Positions 1 to 13,900 are shown, counted from the first letter of the stretch. The stretch: DNA of 64,000 bases from Oxyruncus cristatus (GCA_013399855.1 VXAY01004287.1:1-64000), one strand, 5' to 3'. Notes: a model not told the origin generated them from the letters alone. Translations and numbers: made by a program.

Positions 1-448
1 CAAGTGAACCCATGACAGACAGCAAACAAAAACAACAGCTACCGTATGTCCTTGAAGAAGATCAGATAAGCCTTCTGACCAACCTCACCAATGTGGAGTA
101 GCTAGGACCAAAGTCTAGTTCAGTTCATCTGTAAGGCCTTTTCTAAAAATGGCTGTCCAAACCAAATAGGGGAAAATCTGTAGAGGTCTATAACTCCTAC
201 CTTTGATTAAATTCTCAAAATCTTAACAAGAAGGAATGAGGCTAAAATGGGACAGTTACAGTAATAATAGACTCATAGAGCTTCTTAAATCATAAAAATT
301 GAGAGGTCATTACAAAATGGGAAAAACTTGACTTTACACGATCTTTATAAGAGAGATGAGTATTGTTTTGAAAAAAACCTGTGATGCCTTCTGGCACCTG
401 AACTTAAAAAAAACTCCAGAGCAGTTAATTGGGGTGAGATAAGGAAAG

Positions 449-757
449 GATTTTACTGAGCTATAGCAAAGATATTACATGACACGCGTGCAGAATACAG
501 CTGTGTTACATCTTTTATAATGCTAATTGACCAATCCTAAATGTGTCCGCCCTGTAACTTTTGCTCTGGTCCACCCACTGATCCACCCCCAAGAATTGAG
601 TCTGGGGGCGTTTTGGGACCACCCCTTCATCATCTTCATCATCTTCAGAGTACAGAGGGTACACAGTTACCCAGTTTCTGACCCTGTGTTGTTGTTCAGG
701 CTCTAATCCTGGTGTTCCCAAACAATTCAGGCCTTGCTTTAACATGAGACTAAACAT
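449..757 (-). mobile_element. Possible LTR-like promoter block with an 80-codon open frame
   Basis: On the minus strand there is an ATG-started open frame of 80 codons (757 to 515) with an acidic stretch SEDDEDDEG. Near its end are a GATTGG box (minus strand of 531-536) and TATAAAAG (minus strand of 512-519), then an AGTAAA hexamer (minus strand of 452-457). The order CCAAT-type box, TATA, polyadenylation-like signal is that of a retroviral LTR. I cannot name a family and see no element ends. Confidence 0.3.
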
Positions 758-3700
758 CTTCTACTGACTCCAGGGGCAGATGTGATATGGGGAGCATAGA
801 ACGGGGTAAAAGGGTTAGGAATTTTACTACAAGGTAAGGGAATAAGGGACACTACTTTATAAAACTATTTCTACTACTTATAAAACTTATAAAACTTACA
901 AAAATTAGAAAACTACAAAAAAGCCATCAGGGCTTAAGGCAACACCTGATATGAGTCACTTTGTTAGAAGTTAGGATATTTTTACTGTTTATTTAATCAG
1001 AAGCTAACTGAGAACAGGTCACAGTTCCGAACTAATGGAGGCTTTAATGACGGTGATTGAGTCACTTTAAGAACAAATGAAAATGTTTGGCTCGCTGGAG
1101 ATCAGTTTAACAAATAATAACTAGTAGTTCCTTTAAGTGTTAGTTTCTGAATATTTTGAAAGGCAAAGCAATACCAAACTGCATGTCAGCAAAATAAGGT
1201 GCAGGAATGTAGGTTCACACTTAAAAACATCTCCATATGTACTTTCTCCACTTGGACAGCAATAGGTTTTCCAGAAATTTCTGGAATAGGGCGTAGTCTA
1301 CTGGCAAGTAAAGAATGGTAGTCTTCCTCTACTGAAATAAATCTTAGTTGTATTTTCAATTTTAAATAATGGCATTCAGGAGGTTTTAAATTAAATAGGA
1401 AGTTTTTCACATTTATGTCAAAGAGCAGCATCTCAAGCATGTTTGCACCAGCTGCCCAGCTTCTATACACAGAATCTCTTTTGTGGTGGAGTTTGGCAAC
1501 AATAACACATCAATTATTTTCAGACATTGACCAATAAGGTTGATGTTAAATATTAGGTGAAACCAAGACTGTCCACACAGAAAATCAAGTTCGCACTTAC
1601 CATTTTATTCACTTGTGTGTTTTAAAGTGTGGTAAATATTCCAGTTTAGACAATCCCTTGGACACAGGCTTTCATCAAGTGCTTTCTTGAACATGGCAAG
1701 GTCAAAAAAAAAAAACACCAACCCTGAGCAGTAAGTTCAGCATGCATTGTCTACAGCATCTTGGTAATCAGTAGTCTCAGTTTTATCATGTCATCTTCCA
1801 CAGCATGGAAAGAAAAGGAGCAATCAGTACCATTTTAATTGGTAAGAACAGGTTAAAAGTAAGATGTCTGTAGTCTAGCAGCTGGTCTGTGTTCAGCCTA
1901 CAACTTTACACGTTGTTAATTAACCATTCACAGTGTGTCCTGTGAGGGTGTACAATGCATCTGTGTGATTTACTGATCTTAGTGTCATCAGAATTATTTT
2001 CAAATGTTTTCATATGTTGTCCCTTAGGGATTAGTTGCCTTGGGAATCACTTGTATTATTTAACATTATTTTCCTTACTGACATAGCATGATCTTGACTG
2101 ATAGCCTTAAATGGTGCAGAGGTGGGGGGATAGTGTACTTTTTGATCATCAGTCTCTTACTCTGATTGAACGAAATTGCCATGATATTAAAGATAAGTAA
2201 TCCTTCCCAAGCACATAGCCAAGCTTGTGTTAAAAGGTCAAAGCTTATGTTGTGTCTTCAGCAGAAAAAATAAAGATAGCAGGAATTAAAATCTGACTTG
2301 CATGGTGCCAAGGAGAGTGGCATAACACTTAACCTGGATATGGCATCTGGGCCCAAACACTACATGTAGTTCTTCACAAAATATTTAGCTTTGTTCTCTT
2401 CCTGTATTGTACTACTGGAGTACATGTGGCTAATACAGATAGGTGCATTTATAATAATAATGGTTATGTGGCAATTCCATGTTTCCAGAAATCAAAATAC
2501 GAAAACAAAGGAAAATGAACATGTTTTTAGCTTTTAGGGGTATTTTTGTGTGTTTATTTCTAAAGGGGGCAGATGTATTTTGATAATGTCTTTAAGTATA
2601 TGGCACTCTAAACTGTCTCAGATTTTAACCAAGTTTAGTGCTATCACAATTTCTATGATAAATTTCAAGGAGTGGAGGCATTGTTGTCTGTAATTATTGT
2701 TCAAGTGTATTGATAATGGCTTTTTAGAGCACTAGGTTTTTCACATACTAATACCACTATTAGTCATTTTTTTATGCACTCTTTTGTTTAGTGAAGAAAT
2801 AAAAGTATTTATAATCCAGCAAAGTAGGCTACTTTTGCAATGATATGTCGGAGATCCACTGTAAATTGCTGAACAAAAAAAAAGCAAGCATAATGACAAA
2901 TAACTAAGAGCATCAGTCACAAATAACACAATGTACTTGGTTTATTATAGAACAGCAATTTTAATTCCTTCATAATTGACTTGTAAATTGCCTTCCTTTT
3001 TAAGAAAAAAATGTACATCATTTCTTATTATCTGGGTTTAGTACTTGGCTATGAAAAAACACCAGAGAATTAGGGTAAAACTGATTACTTGCTCTGCTGA
3101 GTGTAAGTCTGCCCCTTTTTTTTTGCAGTGGTATGAAGGTAGTTGCTATTAGCCAACAGAATAGGTCTCCTAGCTCTAAAAATTCATTAGGTTTTCTCAG
3201 ACTTCAGGGATAGGAACATTAAGGCATTCTGGCAGCTCTCATTATGCAAATTATTAAAATCTGTCTGATCTAGGCAGAAACCACGCAAACCATATTTTTG
3301 GACATTTATTGCCTATTCTACCTCAATATAGCAAGTTAATTCAAGGTTTTAGCTTTACTAGACCTTTAGAATCTAGGGACCAAGTCTCTGCACCCAGAAG
3401 GCTGTCAGGCTCCATTAGGCACAGCTGCAGGGCATCCCTGTAAATTCATCTGGAAGTCCAGACTATGTAAAGAAGGGAATTTATACCATAGGTATAAATG
3501 AGTTCTCATCAGGGCTTTGCACATGTCTTTCCTATGGAAAGGCTCATAGCACTTCAGAAATCTCTTCTGCACTAGTTACAGAAGGTGTTTAGAAATTTTC
3601 TGGTGCTTATTAATGTTAGTGTTATGTCTAGTTTGGGAGTTTACCTGTTGCAGTACTACTATTGATTTTAAATGCAATGCTTCACTGATTGCTGCTTAAT

Positions 3701-6700
3701 TTCATGTTGCTGACAGACCAGTAAAGCACTTAGATCCCAATTTAAGTCATGTGGACTGAGCAGGTTTTCCTTGCAACGCTCAGGGAAAAGAAAATAACCA
3801 ACTCAGTTGTGTAGATCAGTTTAAAACACCTCAGCTAAATACCACAGAAGGAAAGGGTACTGAAAGCTTGAGAAGGCATCACCTCAGCAAGTTTATTCAC
3901 ATCCTTGGAAGGCAGAAGGACTGTTCATCTCTCTCCCATAAGGCTTATTTCTTGAGTGGTCTGTCAGGGAAAATAAAAAGTCAGTGTGCTATTGGAGATG
4001 TTGCTGTAGGCTACTGAAGACAGCCCCAGCTGGGTTCCTATCTGAAATGAGGAAATGTTTGCGTCTGTCTGAACAAACCCTTCTTTTAGCAAAACACCAT
4101 CATTCACACTGAAAACAGCAGTAGAAAATGCTACTGCCTCTGCCCACTCCTAGTACAAAACGAGCATACTTTTCTTTTGGAAAAAAAACAGGAAAAAATG
4201 AAGTAGACATACAAGCACACACGTGTCTATACCTATGCCTATATCTATATCTATCTCTGTATCTATCCCTACAGCTATTTCCTGGGTTAGTGCAAACAAA
4301 TCCTGACATCCCAGCAGCACTGGTAAGTGCAATGGAGGGCCTGTGCTGAGTCCACACCAGTCAGAAACAGCAGAGCTGCATCCAGGGCAAAGGGAGACGA
4401 GCTGGAGGGAACTGCAGCACCAATGCTCTTGCAAGAGCTGTTCATAAGCAAAGGCAGGAAAGAGAAGCCGCAAAGGAACAGCTTGTTGCCAATTCACAAG
4501 ATGTCCTGAGGTGGTACCAAAAGGAAGGTGTCAGCTCGAGACGTGAAGGCCCAAAAATAGTGACCTCCCTAGCTGGGAGAAGAGCCAGGCCACAGGGAAA
4601 AAGAGGCAATGGATTGAAATCTTTCCTCTGTCTTAGAGAAACACGTTGCATGCTCAGTAAAGGGCAGCACTGATGCATTTTGCTCTGACAGGTGAAGGAC
4701 CAGTGTCCTTTGGCACTGGCAGGCATGTCCATTCATGACTTTAAGGTCAATCCTGTACCAAGGATTCTCAATGGAAAGAGCAATCTGCGCAGCCTGTAGC
4801 TCCCCAGGAGGTGCTAGAGCTCCTGTCATAGGTATCCATGGACTCATACCACAAACATCAAAAGCAGGGACTTGCAAAGGTTTCTGCAGCATAGGCTATG
4901 TTTCAGAGAGCTTTTCAGGTATCATCTGTTTTCCTGACCACAAAAACCAACTCTCTTCTTACCATTCCTGCCAACATCTGTGTTACATTGATGCCATGCA
5001 CTCATATATATGTGGATAATGCATTAAATTACTACAAATCATCCCCTTCGTAACTGTTACAATCCACTAGTCTTACCTGCAAAGCTAGTGAGAACTTAAT
5101 TCAAATATTTCCTCCTTCATACAAATATTTTCTTCCACCAAATAACTCTACAAGAAGACCTAAACCCATGAGATTTAAGCCGATAATCTCTGAAGTATCA
5201 TGGCACTGAAAGAAAAATCACAAGCTTGTCAGCATTTAAATACACTATGAACAGTCTCCTGCTGTGCTCCTTATTATGCCTTCCTGCTTGTAGGAATTCT
5301 GTGTACAATGGCTAAACCCAGTGCTGATGAGAAACTAGTTCCCCTACAAGAGAATGTGTTCTGTGAAGCATCCAGGTGGACTCAAACCAAGAAAAGCAAG
5401 CCTTGGAAGGCCTGAAGTTTCAGTCTGAGGAAGCATGCAGTAAGGATAAACTCTCATTTTGAATCTGCTAGGTGTGAAAAGCTGAGCTGTGACTTGCAGG
5501 AGAAGTGTGCTCCTGCGAGACTGCTCTTCCTCATTCTCCTCCCTCCAGGTAGAAATACTGTGAGAAACAATTTCACAAGTTAAGCCCAAAGAGCAGTGTT
5601 TCTGTGTGAAAAACTTGCATGCAGTACATCAATTTGCTTCATTATACATGTTGTGTTTGTGAACAGCTGTCTGTTCGTTATCACCAAATATCAAATGACT
5701 ACAGAAAACAAAAAAACCAAACAGAAAAGAATACAACTTATACTAAGGAAACTTAAGAGTTATGCTGCATTAGCAGCAGATTAGCTGATACTCAAAATTA
5801 AAAACAATAAAAAAGTTAAAAAAAGAGAAGCATAACCAAGATTGTCTTTCAGTCTGTAAAAACTGCTACAAAGAAAGACCTCTAACACGTTAAATGAATT
5901 CTGAGTCTTGGATCTCAGGCCTAAGAGAAACCTTCAGCCCAATGAAGGAGAGGATGGAAAAAGAAAACACAGTGGCTCAGTGCATTATTTGCCACAGTAG
6001 ATGGCAGAGGTGGAAAGAGACCATTTCTGATTGAAGTTTTTAATCTAGAAATTACCGAAAAGGGGAAAAAAAATAACTACCATCTTCTTTCCATTATGAA
6101 TTTCCAGAGCAGACATGTGCCTTTAGATATGTGAACAAACACTCTCAGTTCTGGAATTTAAATACCTTAAAGTTGGGAACGGGGTGGACATTTGCTCATC
6201 TTCTATCCAAAGAGACATAAATTGTCTTTGCTCTGGATGAGCAGTGGTGTTCCACTTCTTGTGATCCCACTTTGCATAAAGTCTCCACATCCTACATTGA
6301 GATCAGAACTGTTCAAAGTGATCAGGCCAAAGTGGTCATGGACCAATATATGGTTGTAGGTCCCTTCTAAGCCAACTTTTCTCTTTTCCTCTTCTCTATT
6401 CTAATGCTGAAATTCAATCTGCTGCAAACCTCTAAAACAATCAATCCTTCACATGACAGACACCAGGCAGAGAAGATGAAAATCAGAAGCCTTGAGGAGA
6501 GCTGCTTTCCTGTGCCCCATATACGCAGGTATGTAAAAACATGGTATCATTCCTGCTGCTAGAGAGTGCTTGACAGCATTAACATCGGCCTGTGGCTATA
6601 AAAGGAGCAGATTAACCAAAGGTTACCATATTTGTGCAGCATTCCTAGGCTGCCTTTTTATTCAACATACAAACCTGCTACTACCTGTCTTACCCATGCA

Positions 6701-9700
6701 GAGACTGGCCTTTGCGAAGAACAATTTGATCTCTGCAAAATGTTTTTTACTTTCCCACAGCACAAGAAGGAGCAGAGCACTGGAGTGTCATCTGCCACTG
6801 AAAGATTTTTTTTCAGGCACCTTTGCATTTGTTGATGCCTCTTCTCAGTTTACACGAATGTGCATGACAGACTGATTTACTAGCAACGATGGACAATCCT
6901 GAAACTCAGATTTTCTACTCAACAAAAAAGCTGTAGTATGTTCACATACTGTACACAACCAAATATTCCTTTTCCAAGCGTTGTCTTCTATTTCCTGTAT
7001 CTTGGCTTGCAACCCCCCCAAGAAGGAACAGTATGGGGAAAAACACGCGTGCTGCCTCTCACTAGTTCAAACAACTGAGGCTCTCAGAGCAAGGGAGCAA
7101 ACTGCACTCAGCTCAAAAGAAGGAATAAAGCATTCAAATGGGGAACCATCACTTACGAGCGTAGCCAAACATTCTCGACCGAAACGCTCAGGAAAATGGA
7201 TCCGCCAGAAAAAGCAAGAGATGTTTTCAATACAGCCTTGCAATCTTTACCAAATCTGGTTATCGGCTGCCCTGCCCATATCAAGCCTGTGCTCCTGTGT
7301 GTGTGGAGGGGGTGATATAATTACTGCTTTCAGAAGATCACTCTAGATGTAACTAGCAGGGAAAGTATCCCTCCACATCAGTCTAGACTCCCCACGGTAG
7401 TAATAAACTAGCAGCCACTGTAACTCTGTCTTTGAATGACTCAGGTTTTTCTTCTTTGCCAAGGGAACCTACTTGCACTGACAGCAAACATTGTCATGAT
7501 AATTTTCTTGCTTGATGTGTGCTGATTCACTGCTGATGCAACAAGTGTGAAACCTACAAGTTCCTTTGAAAACGGGCCCCTCTCAGCAGCACTGCAAACT
7601 CATTTTAGTGAAAAAAAGAGTGTATTTCTCTCATGAAGTCTGTCCTTGAAACTTTGGCTGCCTCAGTCCCTAGGGGAAGCTTCTCTCCTTCCATGAAAAG
7701 TACATAAATTCCATTGGACAATTTAATATGCATTAGCCATCCTGCTATGAGTAGGTTGGTAATACTTATTTTGGCATTCAATTGCCTTTTCTCTCTGTGA
7801 CCACTTACCCTGACTCTGGAATACTTTCAACAAATGTATGGAGGAGCCATGCTATGCACCATGTGTGAGTAGTCTAGGGAGGCTTTTTTCACAGCCTATC
7901 TTTTCAGAGTGCCAGCTGAGCTACCAATATTATGAATAAAGTCAGAGAACTGTGCCTTACCTCTTTATAGTGAACACAAAGCATAATGCAATCCTAGGGG
8001 AGAAAAAGAAACAAACCTTCAAAACTCTAAACTGTCAGATCTCAAGATTGTACTGCAGTTAAGCACAAAATCTAAAAATACACAGTTTAGTGCGAGATGG
8101 TGCCAATTCAGACCTTCCTTCTCACCACATCTTCTTCCCTTCCTGTCATTTCTCTTCCACTTTCCATGCTTATCCATGGTTCTGTTGCCTCATTTTAGGC
8201 TTCTAAAACGATGACTTTAACCTCTTCTAAATACAACTGCTGGAAAATACAGCACCAAAACTCAACTTTACAAGACTCAAAAATCAGTCCTTATCTTTTA
8301 TGATCAGTTGACCCTCCTTTGGATTTGGTTCCTGTCTCCCACAGACTATTTTGTTTGCCCTCAATCTCCCCAGTCTTTAACACACCATGCAGAACTGGCC
8401 ATGCTGATGCTGACTAATGCAAACTCTCCTCTAGCACAACTCACGTAGGCTAGCAAGCCAGAAATTCAATCGTGCCTAGGAATGGTATTTGCAAAATACC
8501 TCTACATAGGCAAAATTAATATAAGCATCGTGATGCCACCCAGCCGACTGAGACAGCGTCCCTGCTACACATTAAACCAGTTCCTCAGACAGTGCTTCCC
8601 AGGTGCTTAGTCAGCACTGTTTCACTGGGAGGGCTGTGTCACTCCCTGTGCCTGTGTCCACTTCAGTAGGCTGTGCCGTAGCAAGGCATTATTATACAGG
8701 GAAATAATTTTTCCAGCACTTATATGACTAAAGACCATTAGCTTTGAGAAGGCCAATTTTCAGAAAAGGTGTACAGCTGGTAGAACCAGAACGCAAGTGA
8801 AGCACTTTGCAGAGAAAAGAAATCTTCTGTTTCTTCCTACTGCTTCCCCATTTCTCTTTCGCATGAAGCTACTGCATTTTGTGGGTTGAACTCCTGACAC
8901 TAATATAAAGGATAAGAACTTTTTTTTTTTACATCTTTTGCAAACATTGTTCTTTCCCTTTGCACCACTGCCCCAGCAATATAATTCCACAGTCTTCAGG
9001 AATAAATAAGACAGGACTGACTCCAAACTACTACTTTTCTAAAACTTGCCCTAATTTTGGTATGATTTTGTATCATGGGTTTCATACTCTTACAAAGAAA
9101 AATTAACTGTCCCACTTTCAATCCACATATAAGTGATGCAAATATGCTAGGAGATTTGCATTTTATCATCATATATTATCTATAGTAGGTATTTTTGCTT
9201 AAATTTATTCACAGATTGCAAACAGGTCCATGTAACTTCTTATTCCTCAATCAATCAGACCAAATACCTTCACACATCTTCCAACCAGCTCACAGCTGAA
9301 CCATAAAATTTCCTTTTTTCAATTTCTACCCTCTTCTTCTCTCTGTAATGTTGTTTCCAAGTTGTTTTGCTACTGTTCTAAAATTCACAATTATAGAAGG
9401 ACTTTTGTGCTCTTACAACAGCCACACTTTAATCAAAGTTTTCAAAGCAATGTTCATGCACCTCGAGGTAATGATTCCTGATGTGAATAACTCAGAGGAG
9501 CCTCACAGCTTGGTTTCACACTTGCTTGACAAGGACACACTATTATCCCACAGCTGTACCATCCACTCAGGCTCCCAGACGCAATATGGTGCCACTCAGT
9601 ATGTCCAGGAGACTCTACAAACCCACGTGTCTCAGAAATACAAAAGTAGCTGCTTAGTTATGGACGGAGGAAGTGTTATCACACCTAATGATGTCATCCT

Positions 9701-9706
9701 GAAACA
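758..9706. other. Non-coding flank, no gene recognised
   Basis: AT-rich sequence with only short chance open frames on both strands. No splice-linked exons, RNA genes or clear transposons were recognised apart from the short tandem repeat at 4226-4279. In mammals the CNTNAP2 side of the locus lies upstream of CUL1; no CNTNAP2 exon is visible here. Confidence 0.6.
4226..4279. repeat. Degenerate CTATMY-type tandem repeat
   Basis: Imperfect CTATAC, CTATGC, CTATAT, CTATCT and CTATCC units follow one another. It is an ordinary impure microsatellite; the runs of Tyr/Arg/Asp in overlapping frames come from it. Confidence 0.8.
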
Positions 9707-10300
9707 CACAGAATCACAGAATCTTAGGGGGTAGGAATGGACCTTAAAGATGACCTAGTCTCAACACCCTCTGCCATATGCAGGGACATCTCTCACCAGA
9801 CCAGGCTGCTCAAGGTCTTAACCAACCTGGCTCTGAAGTTAAATTTCCCCTCTTTCAATGTGTACCCATTAGTCCCTGTCCTACAGTTCCTGACGAAGAG
9901 TCCCCCTCCGGCTTCCCAGTAGGCCCCTTCAGATACTGGAAGGTTGCCAGGAGATCTCCACATCACCTTTTCTTCTCCAGACTCAACAGCCCCAACTTTC
10001 TCAGCCTGTCTTCCTAGGGAAGCTGCTCAAGTCCTCTTATCAATTTCGTAGCCCTCCTCCGGAGTTGCTCCAGCAGTTCCACGTCCTTTTTGTGTTGGGA
10101 ATACCAGAACTGTACTCAGTACTCCAGGTGGGGTCTCACAAGACAAGAGCAGAGGGGCAGAATCACCTCCTTCGACCTCCTGACCACGCTCCTTTTGATG
10201 CAGCCCAGGATTTGTTTGCTTTTCTGGGCTGCGAGCGCACACTGCCAGCTCACGTTGAGTTTTTTGTCAACCATCACCCTCAAGTCTTTCAGCTCATCCT
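9707..10300 (-). mobile_element. CR1 LINE, 5'-truncated, 3' part of ORF2 and 3' end
   Basis: The element's 3' tail appears on the + strand as two CACAGAAT octamers (9707-9722). The conserved CR1 3' end follows, then, reading the minus strand, the end of the reverse-transcriptase ORF (residues such as QCALAAQK, LGCIKRSV and LVRPHLEY). The homology fades at about 10300, immediately before the CpG island. It is decayed, with frame breaks, and not active. Confidence 0.9.
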
Positions 10301-10353
10301 TCAGCTCTTCTGGCACTGGACTAACTCGGGGAGGGGTCGCAGCAGGGCCAAGG

Positions 10354-10362
10354 AGATGGCGG
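10354..10362 (+). promoter_or_regulatory. YY1-type motif GATGGCGGC
   Basis: The core of the ATGGCGGC element often found just downstream of transcription starts of CpG-island housekeeping genes, in the matching + orientation, 65 bp left of the gap. It is suggestive of a start site nearby; binding is not shown. Confidence 0.4.
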
Positions 10363-10427
10363 CCGGCCTCCCCGCGCCAGCAGCTCCTGCGGGCGAGAAG
10401 GCTTCGCCGAGGGGCCGAGCCCAAAGC

Positions 10428-10954
10428 NNNNNNNNNNNNNNNNNNNNNNNNNNNNNNNNNNNNNNNNNNNNNNNNNNNNNNNNNNNNNNNNNNNNNNNNN
10501 NNNNNNNNNNNNNNNNNNNNNNNNNNNNNNNNNNNNNNNNNNNNNNNNNNNNNNNNNNNNNNNNNNNNNNNNNNNNNNNNNNNNNNNNNNNNNNNNNNNN
10601 NNNNNNNNNNNNNNNNNNNNNNNNNNNNNNNNNNNNNNNNNNNNNNNNNNNNNNNNNNNNNNNNNNNNNNNNNNNNNNNNNNNNNNNNNNNNNNNNNNNN
10701 NNNNNNNNNNNNNNNNNNNNNNNNNNNNNNNNNNNNNNNNNNNNNNNNNNNNNNNNNNNNNNNNNNNNNNNNNNNNNNNNNNNNNNNNNNNNNNNNNNNN
10801 NNNNNNNNNNNNNNNNNNNNNNNNNNNNNNNNNNNNNNNNNNNNNNNNNNNNNNNNNNNNNNNNNNNNNNNNNNNNNNNNNNNNNNNNNNNNNNNNNNNN
10901 NNNNNNNNNNNNNNNNNNNNNNNNNNNNNNNNNNNNNNNNNNNNNNNNNNNNNN
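10428..10954. other. Assembly gap (527 N)
   Basis: An uninterrupted run of N inside the CpG island. GC-rich promoters are often lost from bird short-read assemblies. Long open frames that cross it are artefacts of undetermined bases. Confidence 0.99.
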
Positions 10955-13900
10955 CTGCCCTAACCCGGCCCTCCCTGCCCTGCCCCGTCGCCACGGCCCC
11001 CGCATGGCCGGGGCGGCCCCGGGGGCTGCCCCTGCCTTTTCGTGGCGCTCCGGCTGCTCTCGGAGCTCGGGCCCGTCTTCCCGCAGCCCCGCGCCCTCAC
11101 TGTGCTCCTCCTGGCCCCGGCACTGCCCACCCCAGCCCTGCCAAGCTCGTCCCAGGCCTCTGCCTTCATTTTTCCGCTATTAGCTTTTGTCCATAACCTA
11201 ACCGGACGCTGTTTACGGGTGTTCACCTGCTTTCTGTCCTCCCTGTCCTTTTCTGTGCCGCTTCCTTTCGCCCTATTGTATCCCAGCCATCCCCAGAGCC
11301 CCAGTGACTCTCAGGCTTGTCTAGGAGCTGTTTGGTTGTACCTAGACAGATTCCCTAGTGTCCCCAGCACCATCCTGGCTGCTGGGGGGTATTTGCCACA
11401 GTTCATCCTAGTCACCTTCTCCAGGTTTCTCTTGCTTTCAAGGACTGTGCACCAGGCTTCCCCTTGTTGCCGCCTACTGTTGTGGCCTTACCAGAGAAGG
11501 TGCCCCCTGTAACCTTTTGTCTGTCTGTTTGTGCTTTTTATCGCTTCCATCCAGATGACTACTCCTGCAGATTTTGTCTTTGCAGATAATCACCTCATTT
11601 GTTTCCCGGTAACTTTGCCACTGAAGGCTATTGGGATCCTTTCCCCATCCTTCTTACTTCCTCTTCAAGTTATATTCCAGCACCATCATTATCCTTCTCT
11701 TACCTTTCCCCTTTCAGTTTTCTTCCTCCCAGTAACCATTTCCTTCACCATGTTTTTTTTGCCCTTCTGATCTTACTTTCCTGTCATTAAAACCTTCCTT
11801 GTGATCTTACCTAATACTCTTTCCTTTCCACATACTCCTTTCCTTTGTAGACTCATATAACTATCTCCCCCACTTTGTATTTAAATCCTTCATCTGTGCC
11901 TTTGAGGAGAAAGGAGTTTAACCCTAGGTTATCTGAGTACTTGTCAGCACTAAGAGGGCAGAGATGACTTACTTGTTTTACCTTATTTTGTTTTAATTTG
12001 TTTTGTTACTGACTTCCTCAGCAACCTGGTATATGCGTTCGTATGTAATCATGTACCTCCGCCCTAATACACACACATATCCTGATGCTAGTCAGGGAGG
12101 GAAAAGTCTGTATTGGAAATCCTTTTGGCAGGACTGGGAGGAATGGTTCTTGGCGGCCAGAAATACGTAGTGGCCATGTAACTTGAATTAGGCCAAATAA
12201 TTTTTGTAATACGGGATTGTGAATTGGTACTTAGTTGATATGGAGTGTGTTTGGGATGCATCCTCTTTGGGGAAGTAGTAAGGTACTGTATAGGTACATA
12301 GTTTTTACTCGCAGTGAACTGCTGTAATATTGTGTGTTGATGGTTAGGTGTCTGTCCATGCTACATCGACACTTTGTGTCTTTGATGGTGACTCCACTGG
12401 AAAGAAGTCTTTTCCCTCTGCTTTGTACCTTCTTTTGTGTCCTCAGTATTTGTTGTCCAGCTTCTTATTTTATGTCTTTCTTAGCCACATTTGGTCTTAA
12501 GATTGGTTATATTTCACAGTCATGTCACCTCCACATATTTGAGGTGCTGTTGAAACACTGGATGTACTTGTCCCATGGAGGCAGGGTGAACACATTTGAT
12601 TTCGGGAGTAATTTGTACACCTAACTCTAAAATCCAGATTTGGTGCCTAGCGTTAACAGCTTCATATTTTCTCAGGTGGCTACACACAAACCCTAGAAAC
12701 TCGACAGCAGCTCAGAACAACTGAACTAGGCTTCTGATCTGAATTACCCCTCTGGAGGAAACTTTCCATTGCCTATCTAGAGATCATATAGAGAACACCT
12801 AAATTAGGCATATGCTTCCTGCTTCTTGGGTGACAAAATAGTTGTACTGGTTTAGCTAATGATTCTTCTTTCACCTCACTCCTTTGTACACTGGTTTGAA
12901 CTGGCCTTGTGACTCCGGCCTGTTACTGAGACTGTCAACTTGAGAAAATCACATTGCTTTAATTTAAATAACTTAAATTCATTTAAGCAAAATGGATGCA
13001 CATCCTTATTTGGATACTGCGTTGGGGGTGACTTTTTTGAAATTAGCTTATTCTTAGTCTTGGTGCAGTTCTTGGATTTTAGCTGTATTGTTATGAAAAC
13101 AGAATACTGAGTCCTTTGGGAAAGTTTTCTCAGATATTCAGCTTAAAATTTTTATCTTACAACTTACATGTTACAATCTCTGAGTCCTTCTTTTCATCTG
13201 TAGTGCTTCTTAGGTAGTGCCTCGGTTAGCGTAGCCACAATTATTTCAGTAGGGCCCAGCTTAATGATGAGTCACATCCTGGGTGTCAGTTGTTGTGTGA
13301 ATTGGGAATACCTGGAATCTTCTCTCTTGGCACTGAAATTTGGGGTTTCTTTAACTACTAAAAAACTCAACAAAATCCTAGTGGATGAAAGCTTTAAATA
13401 TCTTTCACTTGCACTTACCCCACTCTCAACATCAAAAATTTGTATTATGAACGTGAAGTGAGGGGATTTCCTAGTAAGAGGTGATCGGTGTGTTACAGGT
13501 GGATACCAGTGTCTTAGGCTTTTCACCCAGGGTTTTCTAACTCGTCGAGGGCAGGATGAGGCTAAAGTGTGAAGTGGCTGAATGACTGCTGCTGGTCATC
13601 AAGGTGGCTCTGCTGTTGTACTTCCCGTGCTGTCCAACAGGGTTTGTCTGTGTGCATCAGGAGGAAAACAGGGATGGTGTCCCACTTGGATGGGCATGCC
13701 AGGATAGCATGCGCAGGCAGTCCTAGCAGCCTGCAGGTTGATACAGTCTTCCTGCTGCACAGAGCTGGAAGGAAAAAGGATTTGGAAAATTTGGCCTTGC
13801 ATGTTCTGCATATGCTTTAGGAATGCATGAACTTGCTTTAAACAAAATACTCAGATGCTAGCATGTTTTTTAGGTAAGAGTAAACTAATAGACAATTTTT

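Larger units (their letters stand above)
10320..11200 (+). promoter_or_regulatory. CpG island interrupted by an assembly gap; probable CUL1 promoter and exon 1
   Basis: Both sides of the N-run are GC-rich and dense in CpG: about 11 CpG in the 107 bp left of the gap and about 18 in the 170 bp right of it, against very few in the rest of the window. It is the only CpG island seen here and lies upstream of CUL1 on the right side. Its assignment to CUL1 is inference from position; the first exon is probably inside or beside the gap. Confidence 0.7.

Noticed and set aside
6981..7346. 121-codon open frame upstream of the CpG island
   Set aside because: No ATG near its start, no domain resemblance, and it is typical of chance length in this window.
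10065..11196. Long open frames across the N-run on both strands
   Set aside because: Most of their length is undetermined bases, and the left arm is CR1 sequence.
11042..11512. 156-codon frame beginning in the CpG island
   Set aside because: It starts at GTG, has no ATG and no family resemblance; GC-rich sequence gives long chance frames, and it lies in the probable 5' intron.
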